A stretch of 64,000 bases of DNA from UBA5796 sp040752455 (GCA_049324115.1 JBMOMN010000009.1:352026-416025), one strand, 5' to 3'. Positions 35,922 through 45,762 are shown, numbered from the stretch's first letter. The notes: generated by a model not told the origin, from the letters alone. Numbers and translations are program-made.

Positions 35922-36857
35922 TTAGTTCACCTTTTCTGCTATCCGTAATTTTGCGCTGCGTGCCCTGGGGTTGGCCTGAATTTCGGCGTCATCGGGCACG
36001 ATAGGTTTTCGGGTGATTTCTTTCAGCGTTGCAACATGCCCGCAAGTGCATACCGGCTGCCGGGGCGGGCAGATGCAATCCCGGCTTTCGAGGCGGAAGT
36101 ACTCCTTCACCAGCCGGTCTTCCAGCGAGTGGAAGGAGATCACCGCCAGCCGCCCGCCGGGAGCCAGGGCGTTCATGGCTTTGGGCAGCGCCTTGCGGAT
36201 GGTCTCCACCTCGTCGTTGACCGCGATCCGCAAGGCCTGGAAAGTGCGGGTGGCGGGATGGATGCGATGGACCCGCCCGGCGGGCTTTTTCACCGCCCTG
36301 GCGACGATCTCCGCCAGTTGGCGGGTGCCTTCCACGGGGCGTGCCCGGACGATGGCCTGGGCGATGCGCCGGGCGGCCGGTTCCTCCCCGTAGCGGAATA
36401 AGATGTCGGCCAGGTCACTTTCGGCCCAGCCGTTGACCAGGTCCGCCGCGCTGACCGGGAGGCCCGGGTCGAAGCGCATGTCCAGCGGGCCGTCCTTGAT
36501 GAACGAGAAGCCCCGTTCGGGCGTATCGAACTGCATGGACGAAGCGCCCAGGTCGAGCGCGATCCCGTTCAGCGGCGGCCAGCCGAGGTCGCCCAGAACA
36601 GAATCGAGCGACAAATAGGAGGCCTGGACCAGTCGGACGCGCTCTCCGTAAGGAGCCAAGAACTCACGGCAGAGCGCTAACGCTTTCGGGTCCACATCGA
36701 GACCCAGCAGGCGTCCCTCAGGTGCGCAGGCCTCCAGGATGCCGCGGGCGTGTCCGCCCGCACCGACAGTCCCGTCAAGGTAGAAGCCTGGGCTGGCAGG
36801 CTGCAACGCGTGTATAATCGCTTGGTAAAGAACAGGTTGGTGCGGCGCTTTATCCAT
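35922..36857 (-). CDS. rsmH: 16S rRNA m4C1402 methyltransferase RsmH
   Basis: 311 residues. HQPVLYQAIIHAL start, FYLDGTVGAGGHARGIL (SAM site, about 25), GLDVDPKAL, GIALDLGASSMQFDTPERGFSF (about 105), DMRFDP, and VISFHSLEDRLVKEYF (about 240). It methylates C1402 of 16S rRNA. It follows mraZ in the usual order; a 30-bp hairpin-containing spacer separates them. Confidence 0.97.
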   Translation of the reverse strand: MDKAPHQPVLYQAIIHALQPASPGFYLDGTVGAGGHARGILEACAPEGRLLGLDVDPKALALCREFLAPYGERVRLVQASYLSLDSVLGDLGWPPLNGIALDLGASSMQFDTPERGFSFIKDGPLDMRFDPGLPVSAADLVNGWAESDLADILFRYGEEPAARRIAQAIVRARPVEGTRQLAEIVARAVKKPAGRVHRIHPATRTFQALRIAVNDEVETIRKALPKAMNALAPGGRLAVISFHSLEDRLVKEYFRLESRDCICPPRQPVCTCGHVATLKEITRKPIVPDDAEIQANPRARSAKLRIAEKVN

Positions 36858-36869
36858 CTCACGCTGTAG

Positions 36870-36887
36870 CAGCGACTGAAGTCGCTG
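36870..36887. repeat. Hairpin between mraZ and rsmH
   Basis: CAGCGACT and AGTCGCTG pair around GA, immediately after the mraZ stop. Same architecture as the other short palindromes. Confidence 0.5.
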
Positions 36888-37322
36888 TTACGAACTCAGG
36901 TCGAGCGTCGCAAACCGCTGGTTGTTGGCCTCGCTGTCATTGAACTGGTTCATCTGTTCTTCCCAGGAGGCCGGGGCCCAGATCTCGAAATAATCGCCCT
37001 GCCCGGCGACAACCGCTTCGCCGTCCAGGGCGATGAACTCACGCAGGTTTTGCGGCAGCAGGATGCGCCCCACTTTGTCGGCTGAGACCTCGAAAGCATT
37101 CGAAATAATTAGGCGGCGCAGCAGACGGGCGCTGGGATCGGCCAGGTTCATGGCATTGATCCGCCGGTAGACTTCGTCGAAGTAGGCGGGCGTCATCACC
37201 ATCAGACAGCGGTCGAAACCCCGGGTGACGAAAGCACCCCCTTCCAGCAGCTCGCGGAAACGGGCTGGGATGGTCAGTCGGCCTTTCTCGTCTAGGGAGT
37301 GCTGGTAGTTTCCGATGAACAT
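36888..37322 (-). CDS. mraZ: MraZ, transcriptional regulator of the dcw cluster
   Basis: 144 residues from the ATG at 37322 (MFIGNYQHSLDEKGRLTIPARFRE). Two AbrB-like half-sites: DEKGRLTIPARFR and DKVGRILLPQNLREF (the DxxGR pattern, about 12 and 83). It forms a ring-shaped DNA-binding oligomer that represses its own operon in studied species. An in-frame upstream extension exists but would cover the operator, so the conserved MFIG start is preferred. Confidence 0.95.
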   Translation of the reverse strand: MFIGNYQHSLDEKGRLTIPARFRELLEGGAFVTRGFDRCLMVMTPAYFDEVYRRINAMNLADPSARLLRRLIISNAFEVSADKVGRILLPQNLREFIALDGEAVVAGQGDYFEIWAPASWEEQMNQFNDSEANNQRFATLDLSS

Positions 37323-37369
37323 TTGTTCTACTTGGCCTTTAATGCGGTGAACGCCGGACTGATCCGGCG

Positions 37370-37394
37370 TCCCACTTTTTACCACTTTCTCCCA
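37370..37394 (-). promoter_or_regulatory. MraZ operator: three TGGNN boxes
   Basis: Read on the minus strand: TGGGA, GAAAG, TGGTA, AAAAG, TGGGA. These are three direct boxes with exact 5-nt spacers, matching the known MraZ-binding arrangement. It lies just downstream of the -10, so bound MraZ would block initiation or early elongation. Confidence 0.85.
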
Positions 37395-37396
37395 CA

Positions 37397-37425
37397 ATTA
37401 TACGGGTTTTAGGCCCGGATTGCAA
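37397..37425 (-). promoter_or_regulatory. Sigma70-type promoter of the dcw cluster
   Basis: On the minus strand, TTGCAA (37425-37420) and a perfect TATAAT (37402-37397) are separated by 17 bp. Position and the overlapping MraZ boxes make this the main dcw promoter. Confidence 0.8.
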
Positions 37426-37482
37426 GTAGTACTTTCGGATTCTTTTTGTCCGAATATATTGCAAGAACATTGCACGCGGAGT

Positions 37483-37502
37483 GCAAAGTCTCCAGACTTT
37501 GC
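37483..37502. repeat. Palindromic hairpin upstream of the methyltransferase gene
   Basis: GCAAAGTCT and AGACTTTGC separated by CC, 32 bp before the plus-strand start. The AAAGTCTNNAGACTTT core recurs at 44225 and 53474. Confidence 0.6.
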
Positions 37503-37533
37503 GGTTATTCAGTCCCAACTTTCCCGGTTGCGC

Positions 37534-38508
37534 ATGATCCAAATCACCCTGCTCGACTCCCCCAACTGGAAAGACTACGCCCTGCTCGACAGCGGTAACG
37601 GCCTGAAACTGGAACGCTTCGGATCGTATACCTTCGTCCGCCCGGAGGCGCAGGCCATGTGGTCGCCTGCTCTGCTGGAGAAGGAGTGGGGCGCGGCCGA
37701 CGCGGTCTTCCAGCCGACCGGGGAGGAAAGCGGCGGTCACTGGCAGTTCAGGAAACAGATGGATGAACGGTGGGAGATGGGCTATGCTCTCACCCCATCC
37801 CCTCTCCCCAGAGGAGAGGGGCAAAGGGGGATGGGTCTGCGATTTTACGCCATGACCACCCCCGGCCGTCACCTGGGTGTCTTCCCCGAAGTCGCCGCAC
37901 ATTGGGACTGGATGGTTCATCTTATACACCACAGGACGCACAAAGAACACGGAGAAAAAGGAAAAAACTCCGTGATCTCCGCCGCGAATCCCCAACCCAA
38001 AATCCTGAACCTCTTCGGCTACACCGGGCTGGCGACCCTGGCCTGCGCCGCAGCCGGAGCGCAAGTCACGCACGTGGACGCCTCGAAGAAATCCATCGGG
38101 TGGGCGCGGGAGAACCAGGCCCTCTCCGGGCTGGCGGACAAACCCGTCCGCTGGCTGGTGGACGATGCGCTCAAGTTCGTCCAGCGGGAGGCGCGGCGCG
38201 GGACGCGCTACGACGGGATCATCCTCGACCCGCCCAAGTTCGGGCGCGGGCCGAAAGGCGAGGTCTGGGAGGTCTACAAATCCCTGCCGCGCTTGCTGGA
38301 CGCCTGCCGCGAGCTCCTCAGCCCGAAGCCGCTGTTCGTCGTCCTGACGATCTACGCCGTGCAGGCTTCGGCCATCCACGCCGGGCAGGCCCTCACAGAT
38401 ATTGTCGAGGATTTCGGCGGCAGCGTGGAACAGGGCGAGCTGGTGACGCGAGAACGCTCCGCCGGGCGGCTGCTGTCGCAGGCGGTGTACGCGAGGTGGG
38501 GGGAGTGA
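37534..38508 (+). CDS. Class I SAM-dependent RNA methyltransferase (COG1092-like)
   Basis: 324 residues from the ATG at 37534. The N-terminal strand-rich half (DYALLDSGNGLKLERFGSYTFVRPEAQAMW) and SAM domain (ILNLFGYTGLATLACAAAGAQVTHVDASKKSI, about 157-188; IILDPPKFGRGPKGEVWE, about 228) match the RlmI/RlmK C-terminal type without a PUA domain. It is probably an rRNA methyltransferase. Two in-frame tracts look like inserted repeats: LTPSPLPRGEGQRG (37790-37830, a 9-bp hairpin in DNA) and HHRTHKEHGEKGKN (37925-37970). The native domain boundaries continue on each side. No clear ribosome site. Divergent from the dcw cluster. Confidence 0.8.
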   Translation: MIQITLLDSPNWKDYALLDSGNGLKLERFGSYTFVRPEAQAMWSPALLEKEWGAADAVFQPTGEESGGHWQFRKQMDERWEMGYALTPSPLPRGEGQRGMGLRFYAMTTPGRHLGVFPEVAAHWDWMVHLIHHRTHKEHGEKGKNSVISAANPQPKILNLFGYTGLATLACAAAGAQVTHVDASKKSIGWARENQALSGLADKPVRWLVDDALKFVQREARRGTRYDGIILDPPKFGRGPKGEVWEVYKSLPRLLDACRELLSPKPLFVVLTIYAVQASAIHAGQALTDIVEDFGGSVEQGELVTRERSAGRLLSQAVYARWGE

Positions 38509-38598
38509 TGCGTAGGGCGTGTTGCGTAGGGCGTGTTGCGTAGGGCGTGTTTCGTAAGGGCTTGTGATTTACGATTTGCGATTTACGATTTGCAATTG
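38509..38598. repeat. 7-nt periodic repeats before galK
   Basis: GCGTAGG and GCGTGTT heptamers alternate about three times, then GATTTAC/GATTTGC alternate twice. They fill almost all of the 97-bp spacer between the methyltransferase and galK. Confidence 0.75.
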
Positions 38599-38605
38599 AG
38601 TTTCC

Positions 38606-39745
<1,140 letters not shown>

Positions 39746-39815
39746 TCACGACGGAAATAGTCCCATTTTCGCCTTGCGTTTTTGTAAGGTCTCACCTAAA
39801 ATTGAACCGACAATA

Positions 39816-39842
39816 GGACAACCTCTGGCGGGTTGTCCTTCC
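39816..39842 (+). repeat. Hairpin between galK and the nuclease gene
   Basis: AGGACAACC and GGTTGTCCT flank a short loop. A terminator for galK is possible, but only short T-tracts follow. Confidence 0.4.
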
Positions 39843-39870
39843 ACATTCCGTATCGATTCAGGAGAAAACG

Positions 39871-42800
39871 ATGACCAAAGGTATTTACAAGATTTTTACC
39901 AGTCTTCTCATCCTTGCGATGGCTCTTGCTCTGATCCCTGCGCAATTTTCGGTTGGCGCGGCGGCATCGGAGCTATTTTTTTCGGAGTACATCGAGGGAT
40001 CGAGTAACAACAAGGCGCTCGAAATCTACAACGCCACCGGCGCGGCCGTGGACCTGGCTGCGGGCGGTTACAACATTCAAATGTATTTCAACGGCAACCC
40101 CAGCGCAAGCCTGACCATCAACCTGACCGGTACGGTGGCGGACGGGGACGTGTATGTGCTGGCCCATTCATCGGCGAATGCGGCCATCCAGGCCCAGGCG
40201 GACCAGACCAGCGGCGCGGGTTTCTTCAACGGCAACGACGCGGTCGTGCTCCGCAAAGGCACGGCGGTCCTGGACGTGATCGGCCAGATCGGTTTCAATC
40301 CCGGCACCGAATGGGGCGCGGGACTGACCGGCACCGCCGACAACACCCTGCGCCGTAAAACGGATGTGTGCGCCGGCGACCCGGACGGCAGCAACGCCTT
40401 CGACCCGGCGCTCGAATGGGACGGTTTCGCCGCCGACACCTTCGACGGTCTGGGCGCGCATACCGCCAACTGCGGCGGCTCGGCCGAACCCAAGATCAAC
40501 GAATTCTCGGCCAGCACGACAGGCACGGACGTGGAATACGTCGAAATCTTCGGCGCAGCGAACACCGATTACTCGGCCTACACCGTCCTTGAGATCGAAG
40601 GGGACGGCAGCGGCTCTGGCTTTGTGGATGAAGTCATCGGCCTCGGCTCGACCGACGCGAACGGTTTTTATCTTGCCAGCCTGCCCGCCAACGCGCTCGA
40701 AAACGGCAGCATCACTCTGCTGCTGGTCAAGAACTTCACCGGCGCGCTCAATACCGACCTGGATATGGACAATGACGGAGTCCTCGACGCCACACCCTGG
40801 GACTCCATTGTGGACGCGGTGGCCGTGAGCGACGGCACCGCTGGCGACCTGTTCTACGGCGTCCCGGCCCTCGGCCCGAACTACGACGGCGTGAGCAGCT
40901 TCGCCCCCGGCGGCGCCTCCCGCATCCCCGACGGGTTCGACACCGAGGCCGCCAGCGACTGGGTGCGCAACGACTTCGACCTGGCGGGCATCCCCGGCTT
41001 CCCCGGCTCGATCGTTTTGGGCGAAGCCTACAACACCCCCGGCGCGCCGAACGAGATCTTCGTGCCGCCGCCCGAAATGTGCGGCGACCCGTTCACCCCG
41101 ATCTATGACGTGCAGGGCAGCGGCGCGGCCAGCCCGGTGGCCGGCACGGAAGTGGCGGTCGAGGGCGTCGTGACCGGCGATTTCCAGAACAACGCCTCGC
41201 CGGATGACGGCAACCTGAACGGCTTCCACGTCCAGGACCCGGCGGGCGACGGCGACCCGGCCACCTCGGACGGGATCTTCATCTACGCCCCCGGCGGCAT
41301 GGACGTCAGCGCGGGCGACGCGGTGCGGGTGCGCGGCAGCGTGTCCGAGTTCAACGGCATGACCGAGATCACCGCCGCCCAGATCTGGCAGTGCTCCACC
41401 GGCAACTCCCTGCCGGCCCCGGCTCCCCTGTCCCTGCCCGTGACCAGCGTGGGCGACTTCGAAGCCTACGAAGGCATGTACGTCACCTTCCCCCAGGACC
41501 TCTACATCTCGGAATACTTCAACTTCGACCGTTTCGGCGAGATCGTGCTGACCTCGCAGCGGCACCTGACCCCCACGGCCGAATTCGAACCCGGACCCGA
41601 CGCGGTCCAGGCCGCCCAGGGCTTCCTGCTCGACAAGATCACCCTCGACGACGGGCGCACGAACCAGAACCCGGACCCGGCCATCCACCCGAACGGGAAC
41701 GTCTTCGACCTGACCAACCTGTTCCGCGGCGGCGACACCGTCCGTAACCTGACCGGCGTGGTGGATTACAGCTTCGGCCTGTACCGCATCCAGCCCACCC
41801 AGGGCGCGGACTACACCAACGCCAACCCGCGCACGGCCCAGCCGGACGAAGTCGGCAGCAGTCTCAAGGTCGCCTCCTTCAACGTGCTCAACTACTTCAC
41901 CACCCTGGATAACAGCGGCGCGATCTGCGGTCCGCTCCAGGACCAGGGTTGCCGCGGCGCGGACAACGCGACCGAGTTCACCCGCCAGCGCGACAAGATC
42001 ATCGCCGCCATCAGCGCCATTGACGCCGACGTGATCGGCCTGATCGAGATCGAGAACCATCCCGGCGACGTCCCCACCGCCGACCTGGTCAGCGGCCTGA
42101 ACGACCTGATGGGCGCGGGGACTTACGATTACATCCCCACGGGCGCGATCGGTTCCGACGCCATCCGGGTGGCTTTCATCTACAAACCGGCGAGCGTTTC
42201 GCCCTTCGGCAACTACGCCGTGCTCGACTCGACCGTGGACCCGCGCTTCGACGACGACAAGAACCGCCCGGCCCTGGCCCAGTCCTTCTTCGACTACGGG
42301 ACCGGCGGCGTCTTCACCGTGACCGTCAACCACCTCAAGTCCAAAGGCTCGGACTGCAACGACGTGGGCGACCCGGACCTGGGGGACGGCGCGGGCAACT
42401 GCAACGTCACCCGCACCCTGGCCGCCCAGGCCCTGGTGGACTGGCTGGCGACCGACCCGACCGGCAGCGGCGACAGCGACTTCCTCATCATCGGCGACCT
42501 GAACTCCTACGACAAGGAAGACCCGATTGACAGCATCAAGGCCGGTTCGGACGACCTCCCCGGCACGGCAGACGATTACACCGACCTGGTCTTCCAGTTC
42601 CAGGGTGAGGCCGCCTACTCCTACGTCTTCGACGGGCAGGTGGGCTACCTCGACCACGCCCTGGCCAACACCAGCCTGCTGGACGAGATCACCGGCGTGA
42701 CCATCTGGCACATCAATGCCGACGAGCCGGACCTGATTGATTACGACACGAGCTTCAAGCAAGCCGCCCAAGACGCCATCTACGCCCCGGACGCCTACCG

Positions 42801-43317
42801 CTCCTCCGACCACGACCCCGTCATCGTCGGCCTGGACCTGGAGATTTCGCCCCGCCCGGCCAAACAGTACGTGCTCGAAAGCCTGGCCGCCCTGCGGGCG
42901 ACCCTGACCAACGGGCACGACGCCGAAAAACTGGACCAGGCCATCGGCCACCTGGCCCTGTCGCTCGACCCGGCCCTGTGGGTGGACGACAACCACCTCG
43001 ACCCGCAGCACGGCCAGACCGTCTTCCAGGAAGAGAAGAACGCGGTCAACAAGCTGAACGCGATCCTCCAGAACCGGCGCGGCCCGGTCCCGGATGCGAC
43101 TGTCCAGGGTTTCATCGCCTTCCTGACCGGCGCCGACCGGATGCTGGCCCAGGCGGCGATTGACGAAGCGATTGCCCAGGGCGGCAACGCCAGGGACATC
43201 GCCAAGGCGCTCGACACCCTCGCCAAAGCCGACGGTTTCCTGGCGGCGGGCCAGACGGAAGCGGCCATCGAACAATACCGCAACGCCTGGAACCACGCCC
43301 TGAAAGCGGTCCAGTAA
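39871..43317 (+). CDS. Giant secreted nuclease: lamin-tail domain plus EEP endonuclease domain (ExeM/NucH type)
   Basis: 1,148 residues behind AGGAG, with a signal peptide (MTKGIYKIFTSLLILAMALAL...GAAA). A lamin-tail domain (FFSEYIEGSSNNKALEIYN, about 32-130) and a second LTD-like region (about 200-370) are followed by an OB-like region (DPFTPIYDVQGSGAASPVAG, about 405-540). The endonuclease/exonuclease/phosphatase domain runs from KVASFNVLNYF (about 664) through IGLIEIENH, VNHLKSKG, IIGDLNSYDKEDPI and SSDHDPVIVGL (about 975). The last about 165 residues are helical (FIMAH-like). The order matches ExeM/NucH extracellular nucleases that degrade eDNA for nutrient or biofilm release. Complete, with no cell-wall anchor motif seen. 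Confidence 0.9.
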   Translation: MTKGIYKIFTSLLILAMALALIPAQFSVGAAASELFFSEYIEGSSNNKALEIYNATGAAVDLAAGGYNIQMYFNGNPSASLTINLTGTVADGDVYVLAHSSANAAIQAQADQTSGAGFFNGNDAVVLRKGTAVLDVIGQIGFNPGTEWGAGLTGTADNTLRRKTDVCAGDPDGSNAFDPALEWDGFAADTFDGLGAHTANCGGSAEPKINEFSASTTGTDVEYVEIFGAANTDYSAYTVLEIEGDGSGSGFVDEVIGLGSTDANGFYLASLPANALENGSITLLLVKNFTGALNTDLDMDNDGVLDATPWDSIVDAVAVSDGTAGDLFYGVPALGPNYDGVSSFAPGGASRIPDGFDTEAASDWVRNDFDLAGIPGFPGSIVLGEAYNTPGAPNEIFVPPPEMCGDPFTPIYDVQGSGAASPVAGTEVAVEGVVTGDFQNNASPDDGNLNGFHVQDPAGDGDPATSDGIFIYAPGGMDVSAGDAVRVRGSVSEFNGMTEITAAQIWQCSTGNSLPAPAPLSLPVTSVGDFEAYEGMYVTFPQDLYISEYFNFDRFGEIVLTSQRHLTPTAEFEPGPDAVQAAQGFLLDKITLDDGRTNQNPDPAIHPNGNVFDLTNLFRGGDTVRNLTGVVDYSFGLYRIQPTQGADYTNANPRTAQPDEVGSSLKVASFNVLNYFTTLDNSGAICGPLQDQGCRGADNATEFTRQRDKIIAAISAIDADVIGLIEIENHPGDVPTADLVSGLNDLMGAGTYDYIPTGAIGSDAIRVAFIYKPASVSPFGNYAVLDSTVDPRFDDDKNRPALAQSFFDYGTGGVFTVTVNHLKSKGSDCNDVGDPDLGDGAGNCNVTRTLAAQALVDWLATDPTGSGDSDFLIIGDLNSYDKEDPIDSIKAGSDDLPGTADDYTDLVFQFQGEAAYSYVFDGQVGYLDHALANTSLLDEITGVTIWHINADEPDLIDYDTSFKQAAQDAIYAPDAYRSSDHDPVIVGLDLEISPRPAKQYVLESLAALRATLTNGHDAEKLDQAIGHLALSLDPALWVDDNHLDPQHGQTVFQEEKNAVNKLNAILQNRRGPVPDATVQGFIAFLTGADRMLAQAAIDEAIAQGGNARDIAKALDTLAKADGFLAAGQTEAAIEQYRNAWNHALKAVQ

Positions 43318-43335
43318 TCTCCCAAAATTCAACTC

Positions 43336-43365
43336 AACAGGCGGAGCCGCTCGGCTCCGCCTGTT
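43336..43365. terminator. Convergent hairpin, probable terminator
   Basis: A perfect 14-bp stem (AACAGGCGGAGCCG/CGGCTCCGCCTGTT) with a 2-nt loop, between the convergent nuclease gene and the 86-residue gene; followed by CATCATTTT on the plus strand. Confidence 0.6.
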
Positions 43366-43387
43366 CATCATTTTGCAGGGCAGGATT

Positions 43388-43648
43388 TCATCCCGCCTTT
43401 CTGTATTTCCTGATAATCTCTTCCACATCCGGGATTTCTTTTGCCGCGTGGCGGAGCAGCTCGAAGGCCCGGTCAACGAGCGGGGTCAGGCGCTCAGGCC
43501 CAACGTCCCGGCCCGCTTCGATCTCCTCCAGCACCTTGATCAGGTTGCCGCGCAGTCCGCTCGCCCGCCGCGCCCAGTGCGAATCGACCGAGAGCCGTTC
43601 CAGGCGTCCGGCCAGCCGCCGCAAGAGTTCGACCTCCGCCGGGTTCAT
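43388..43648 (-). CDS. Small helical protein, function unknown
   Basis: 86 residues: two or three amphipathic helices (PAEVELLRRLAGRLERLSVD; GLRGNLIKVLEEIEAG; LVDRAFELLRHAAKEIPDVEEIIRKYRK). No family recognised. The start overlaps the stop of the upstream membrane-protein gene by ATGA, so it is translated with it and may act with it. Confidence 0.6.
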   Translation of the reverse strand: MNPAEVELLRRLAGRLERLSVDSHWARRASGLRGNLIKVLEEIEAGRDVGPERLTPLVDRAFELLRHAAKEIPDVEEIIRKYRKAG

Positions 43649-44730
43649 GCTTTTTCCCGTAGCAGCGACTTTAGCCGCCCCCAGCGGCTGAAGCCGTTAC
43701 TGCTTGCCAGCTTCACCAGCAATCCCGCCCGCCAGAAAGCGACTGCGGCCATCCCGTGCGCCAGCACCGCAAACAACGGCGGGGTCTGGGCGGTGTAGTA
43801 GGTCCAGCATTCGCGGGTGGTGCCCCACAGTTCGAGATAGTAACCCAGCCCGGCCCCGGCGAGGAAGGTCAGCACGGCGGTGCGGTGGTCGGTCGGCGTG
43901 GCGATCAGCAGGGCGCACAAGATCAGGGCGGCGAGGGTGTAGGATTTATCGAAGGTGGGGGCGACGAAGAAGAGCATCAGGGCGTAAAAGCCGGTGAACA
44001 GTATCCAGTAAACAGCGAGGAGTGACCAGTGAGCGGTTTTTTCACCAAACTTCGGAAGTCTCTCGCGGAGCCATCCAGTCAGAGCGACCTTCACAAAAGA
44101 CTTCCGAAGTTTTACCCTTCCATTGGCGCGATGCACCCTCTGCCAGGGGAGCCTTCCTTTGTGTTCCTTCGTGACCTGATATGAAAATAGGGCGCGGACT
44201 CCAATGTCTCCCGACGTTGGCGCCAAAGTCTGGAGACTTTGGACTCCTTTTTCATCCTTCGGGGTGAAACCTTTCCAAGGATACTTTGTGGTGAGAAGAT
44301 AACTCAAAAACCTTGTGATCCGGTCAATCGAGAGCGAGGCGATCGGCCAGGCGGGGATGATCCACAGCGGCGGGCGCTCGGCGGTGTAGTAGTGCCACAG
44401 GTTGGTCTGCGTGCCCCACGACTCGATCACCAGCCCGCCGAACGCGCCGACGAAGACGATCAGGGCGTCGGCCTTCAAATCGGCCCCGGCCATGATGGTC
44501 AGCGACATGAAGCCGAAGATGCCCAGCAGCAGCCAGTCCATGTAGAGCCACCACGCGCCGCTCCAGTCCACGTAGGCCAGCACTTCCTCGGCCAGCGGCC
44601 ACCAGATGTAAACGATCAGGAAAATGACCAGGAAAAACCCTCCGAGCAGGATCGAAGAATGCTTCGTCCAGCCTAAAATACCGCTTAAACTCTCTTCCTT
44701 TGCGCCTTCTTGGTTCATCGTTTTATCCAC
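43645..44730 (-). CDS. Polytopic membrane protein with internal duplication and in-frame repeat insertion
   Basis: 361 residues, about eight membrane helices in two halves. A motif is repeated: ESWGTQTNLWHYYTAERPPL (about 105-124) and ELWGTTRECWTYYTAQTPPL (about 305-324), so the protein arose by duplication. The two halves are joined by a hydrophilic stretch (about 150-235; KGFTPKDEKGVQSLQTLAPTSGD...) encoded by dispersed repeat DNA, including a copy of the mosaic repeat and two facing ACTTCCGAAGT arms. The frame stays open through roughly 240 bp of it. Family not recognised (lycopene cyclase-like WGT motifs are a faint resemblance). Start at 44730; an internal Met four codons on is also possible. 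Confidence 0.7.
   Translation of the reverse strand: MDKTMNQEGAKEESLSGILGWTKHSSILLGGFFLVIFLIVYIWWPLAEEVLAYVDWSGAWWLYMDWLLLGIFGFMSLTIMAGADLKADALIVFVGAFGGLVIESWGTQTNLWHYYTAERPPLWIIPAWPIASLSIDRITRFLSYLLTTKYPWKGFTPKDEKGVQSLQTLAPTSGDIGVRALFSYQVTKEHKGRLPWQRVHRANGRVKLRKSFVKVALTGWLRERLPKFGEKTAHWSLLAVYWILFTGFYALMLFFVAPTFDKSYTLAALILCALLIATPTDHRTAVLTFLAGAGLGYYLELWGTTRECWTYYTAQTPPLFAVLAHGMAAVAFWRAGLLVKLASSNGFSRWGRLKSLLREKA
44047..44112. repeat. Inverted repeat inside the membrane-protein gene
   Basis: AAACTTCGGAAGTCT (44047-44061) and AGACTTCCGAAGTTT (44098-44112) are exact reverse complements about 36 bp apart; each arm is itself nearly palindromic. Read in frame in the minus-strand gene. Confidence 0.75.
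44165..44291. repeat. Mosaic dispersed repeat, copy 1 (inside a gene)
   Basis: Outer modules GACCTGATATGAAAATAG and TTTTCATCCTTCGGGGTGAA...GGATACTTTGTGG enclose a core with CGCGGACTCCAA and the palindrome CCAAAGTCT-GG-AGACTTTGG. The same core and right module recur at 53425-53540; the outer modules recur with another core at 63650-63790. Confidence 0.8.
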
Positions 44731-44790
44731 AGATTTCTCAGATCACACAGATTGGGTTTGAAAATCTGGCCAATCTGTGCAATCTGTGGA

Positions 44791-45762
44791 TCATCTTTCG
44801 TACACTTCCGGGTTGACGCAATGCGGCAGGCGCTCGCCCTTCAGCCCGGCCACCAGGTTTTGGGCGGCGAGATAAGACATCATCTCCCGCGTCTGTTTGC
44901 TGGCGCTGCCCAGGTGCGGGACGATGAGACAGTTGTCCAGCGCCAGGAGCGGATCGTTCATTTGGATGGGTTCCGGCTCGGTCACGTCCAGCGCGGCAGC
45001 GAAAATCTGGCGGGACCTGAGGGTCTGCTCCAGCGCCGACGGGTCCACCACGCCCCCGCGCGAGGTGTTGACCAGCACCGCAGTCGGTTTCATTTTCGCC
45101 AGCGTCCCGGCGTTGATCAGGTGGAAGGTCTCGTCCGTCAGCGGGACGTGGAGCGAGATGAAATCCGACTCGCGCAGCAGGGTCTCGAAGTCCACCGGCG
45201 CCGCGCCGTAGGCCGGTTCGGCCGACGGGTCGTGGTAGATCACCCGCAGATCGAAACCCTGCGCCCGTTTCGCCACGGCTCTGCCGATCCGCCCGAAGCC
45301 GACCAGCCCCAGCGTCGCCCCGACGAAGTCCGCGCCGAGCAGCAGCGACGGCTCCCAGGTCTTCCACCTGCCATCTTTGACGTACTGCGCGCCTTCGGCC
45401 AGGCGGCGGGCGGCGGCCAGCAGCAAGGCAAAGGCCATGTCGGCCGTGGCATCGGTCAGAATCCCCGGCGTGTTGCCGACCGGGATGCGCCGCGCGGTCG
45501 CGGCGGCCACGTCCACGTTATCGAAACCGACGGCGTGGTTGCTGATGACTTTCAGCCCCGGCCCGGCCGCGTCCATCACCTCGGCGTCCACCCGGTCGGT
45601 CAGCAGCGAGAGGATCCCGTCCACGCCGCGGGCACGGCGCAGGAGTTCCTCCCGCGAGGGCGGCATTGCCTCCGGCCAGACATCCGCCTCGCAGAATTCC
45701 AGCACAATGTCCAGTCCCTTTTTGGGGATCAGGCGGGTGACGAAGACTTTGGGTTTGGGCAT
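44791..45762 (-). CDS. D-2-hydroxyacid dehydrogenase (glyoxylate/hydroxypyruvate reductase type)
   Basis: 323 residues from the ATG at 45762 (MPKPKVFVTRLIPKKGLDIV). NAD(P)-binding GLVGFGRIGRAVAKRA (about 152), catalytic Arg in LVNTSRGGVVDP (about 236), Glu in ALDVTEPEPIQMNDPLL (about 265) and His in LIVPHLGSASKQTR (about 287). This residue set and length fit D-glycerate dehydrogenase/glyoxylate reductase. Cytoplasmic. It lies 26 bp downstream of the GGDEF gene and may be read from the same message. Confidence 0.9.
   Translation of the reverse strand: MPKPKVFVTRLIPKKGLDIVLEFCEADVWPEAMPPSREELLRRARGVDGILSLLTDRVDAEVMDAAGPGLKVISNHAVGFDNVDVAAATARRIPVGNTPGILTDATADMAFALLLAAARRLAEGAQYVKDGRWKTWEPSLLLGADFVGATLGLVGFGRIGRAVAKRAQGFDLRVIYHDPSAEPAYGAAPVDFETLLRESDFISLHVPLTDETFHLINAGTLAKMKPTAVLVNTSRGGVVDPSALEQTLRSRQIFAAALDVTEPEPIQMNDPLLALDNCLIVPHLGSASKQTREMMSYLAAQNLVAGLKGERLPHCVNPEVYER

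Noticed and set aside
40168..43476. 1,102-codon open frame antisense to the secreted nuclease
   Set aside because: Codon-bias artefact of the GC-rich sense gene; Val/Gly/Arg-rich product without recognisable motifs.
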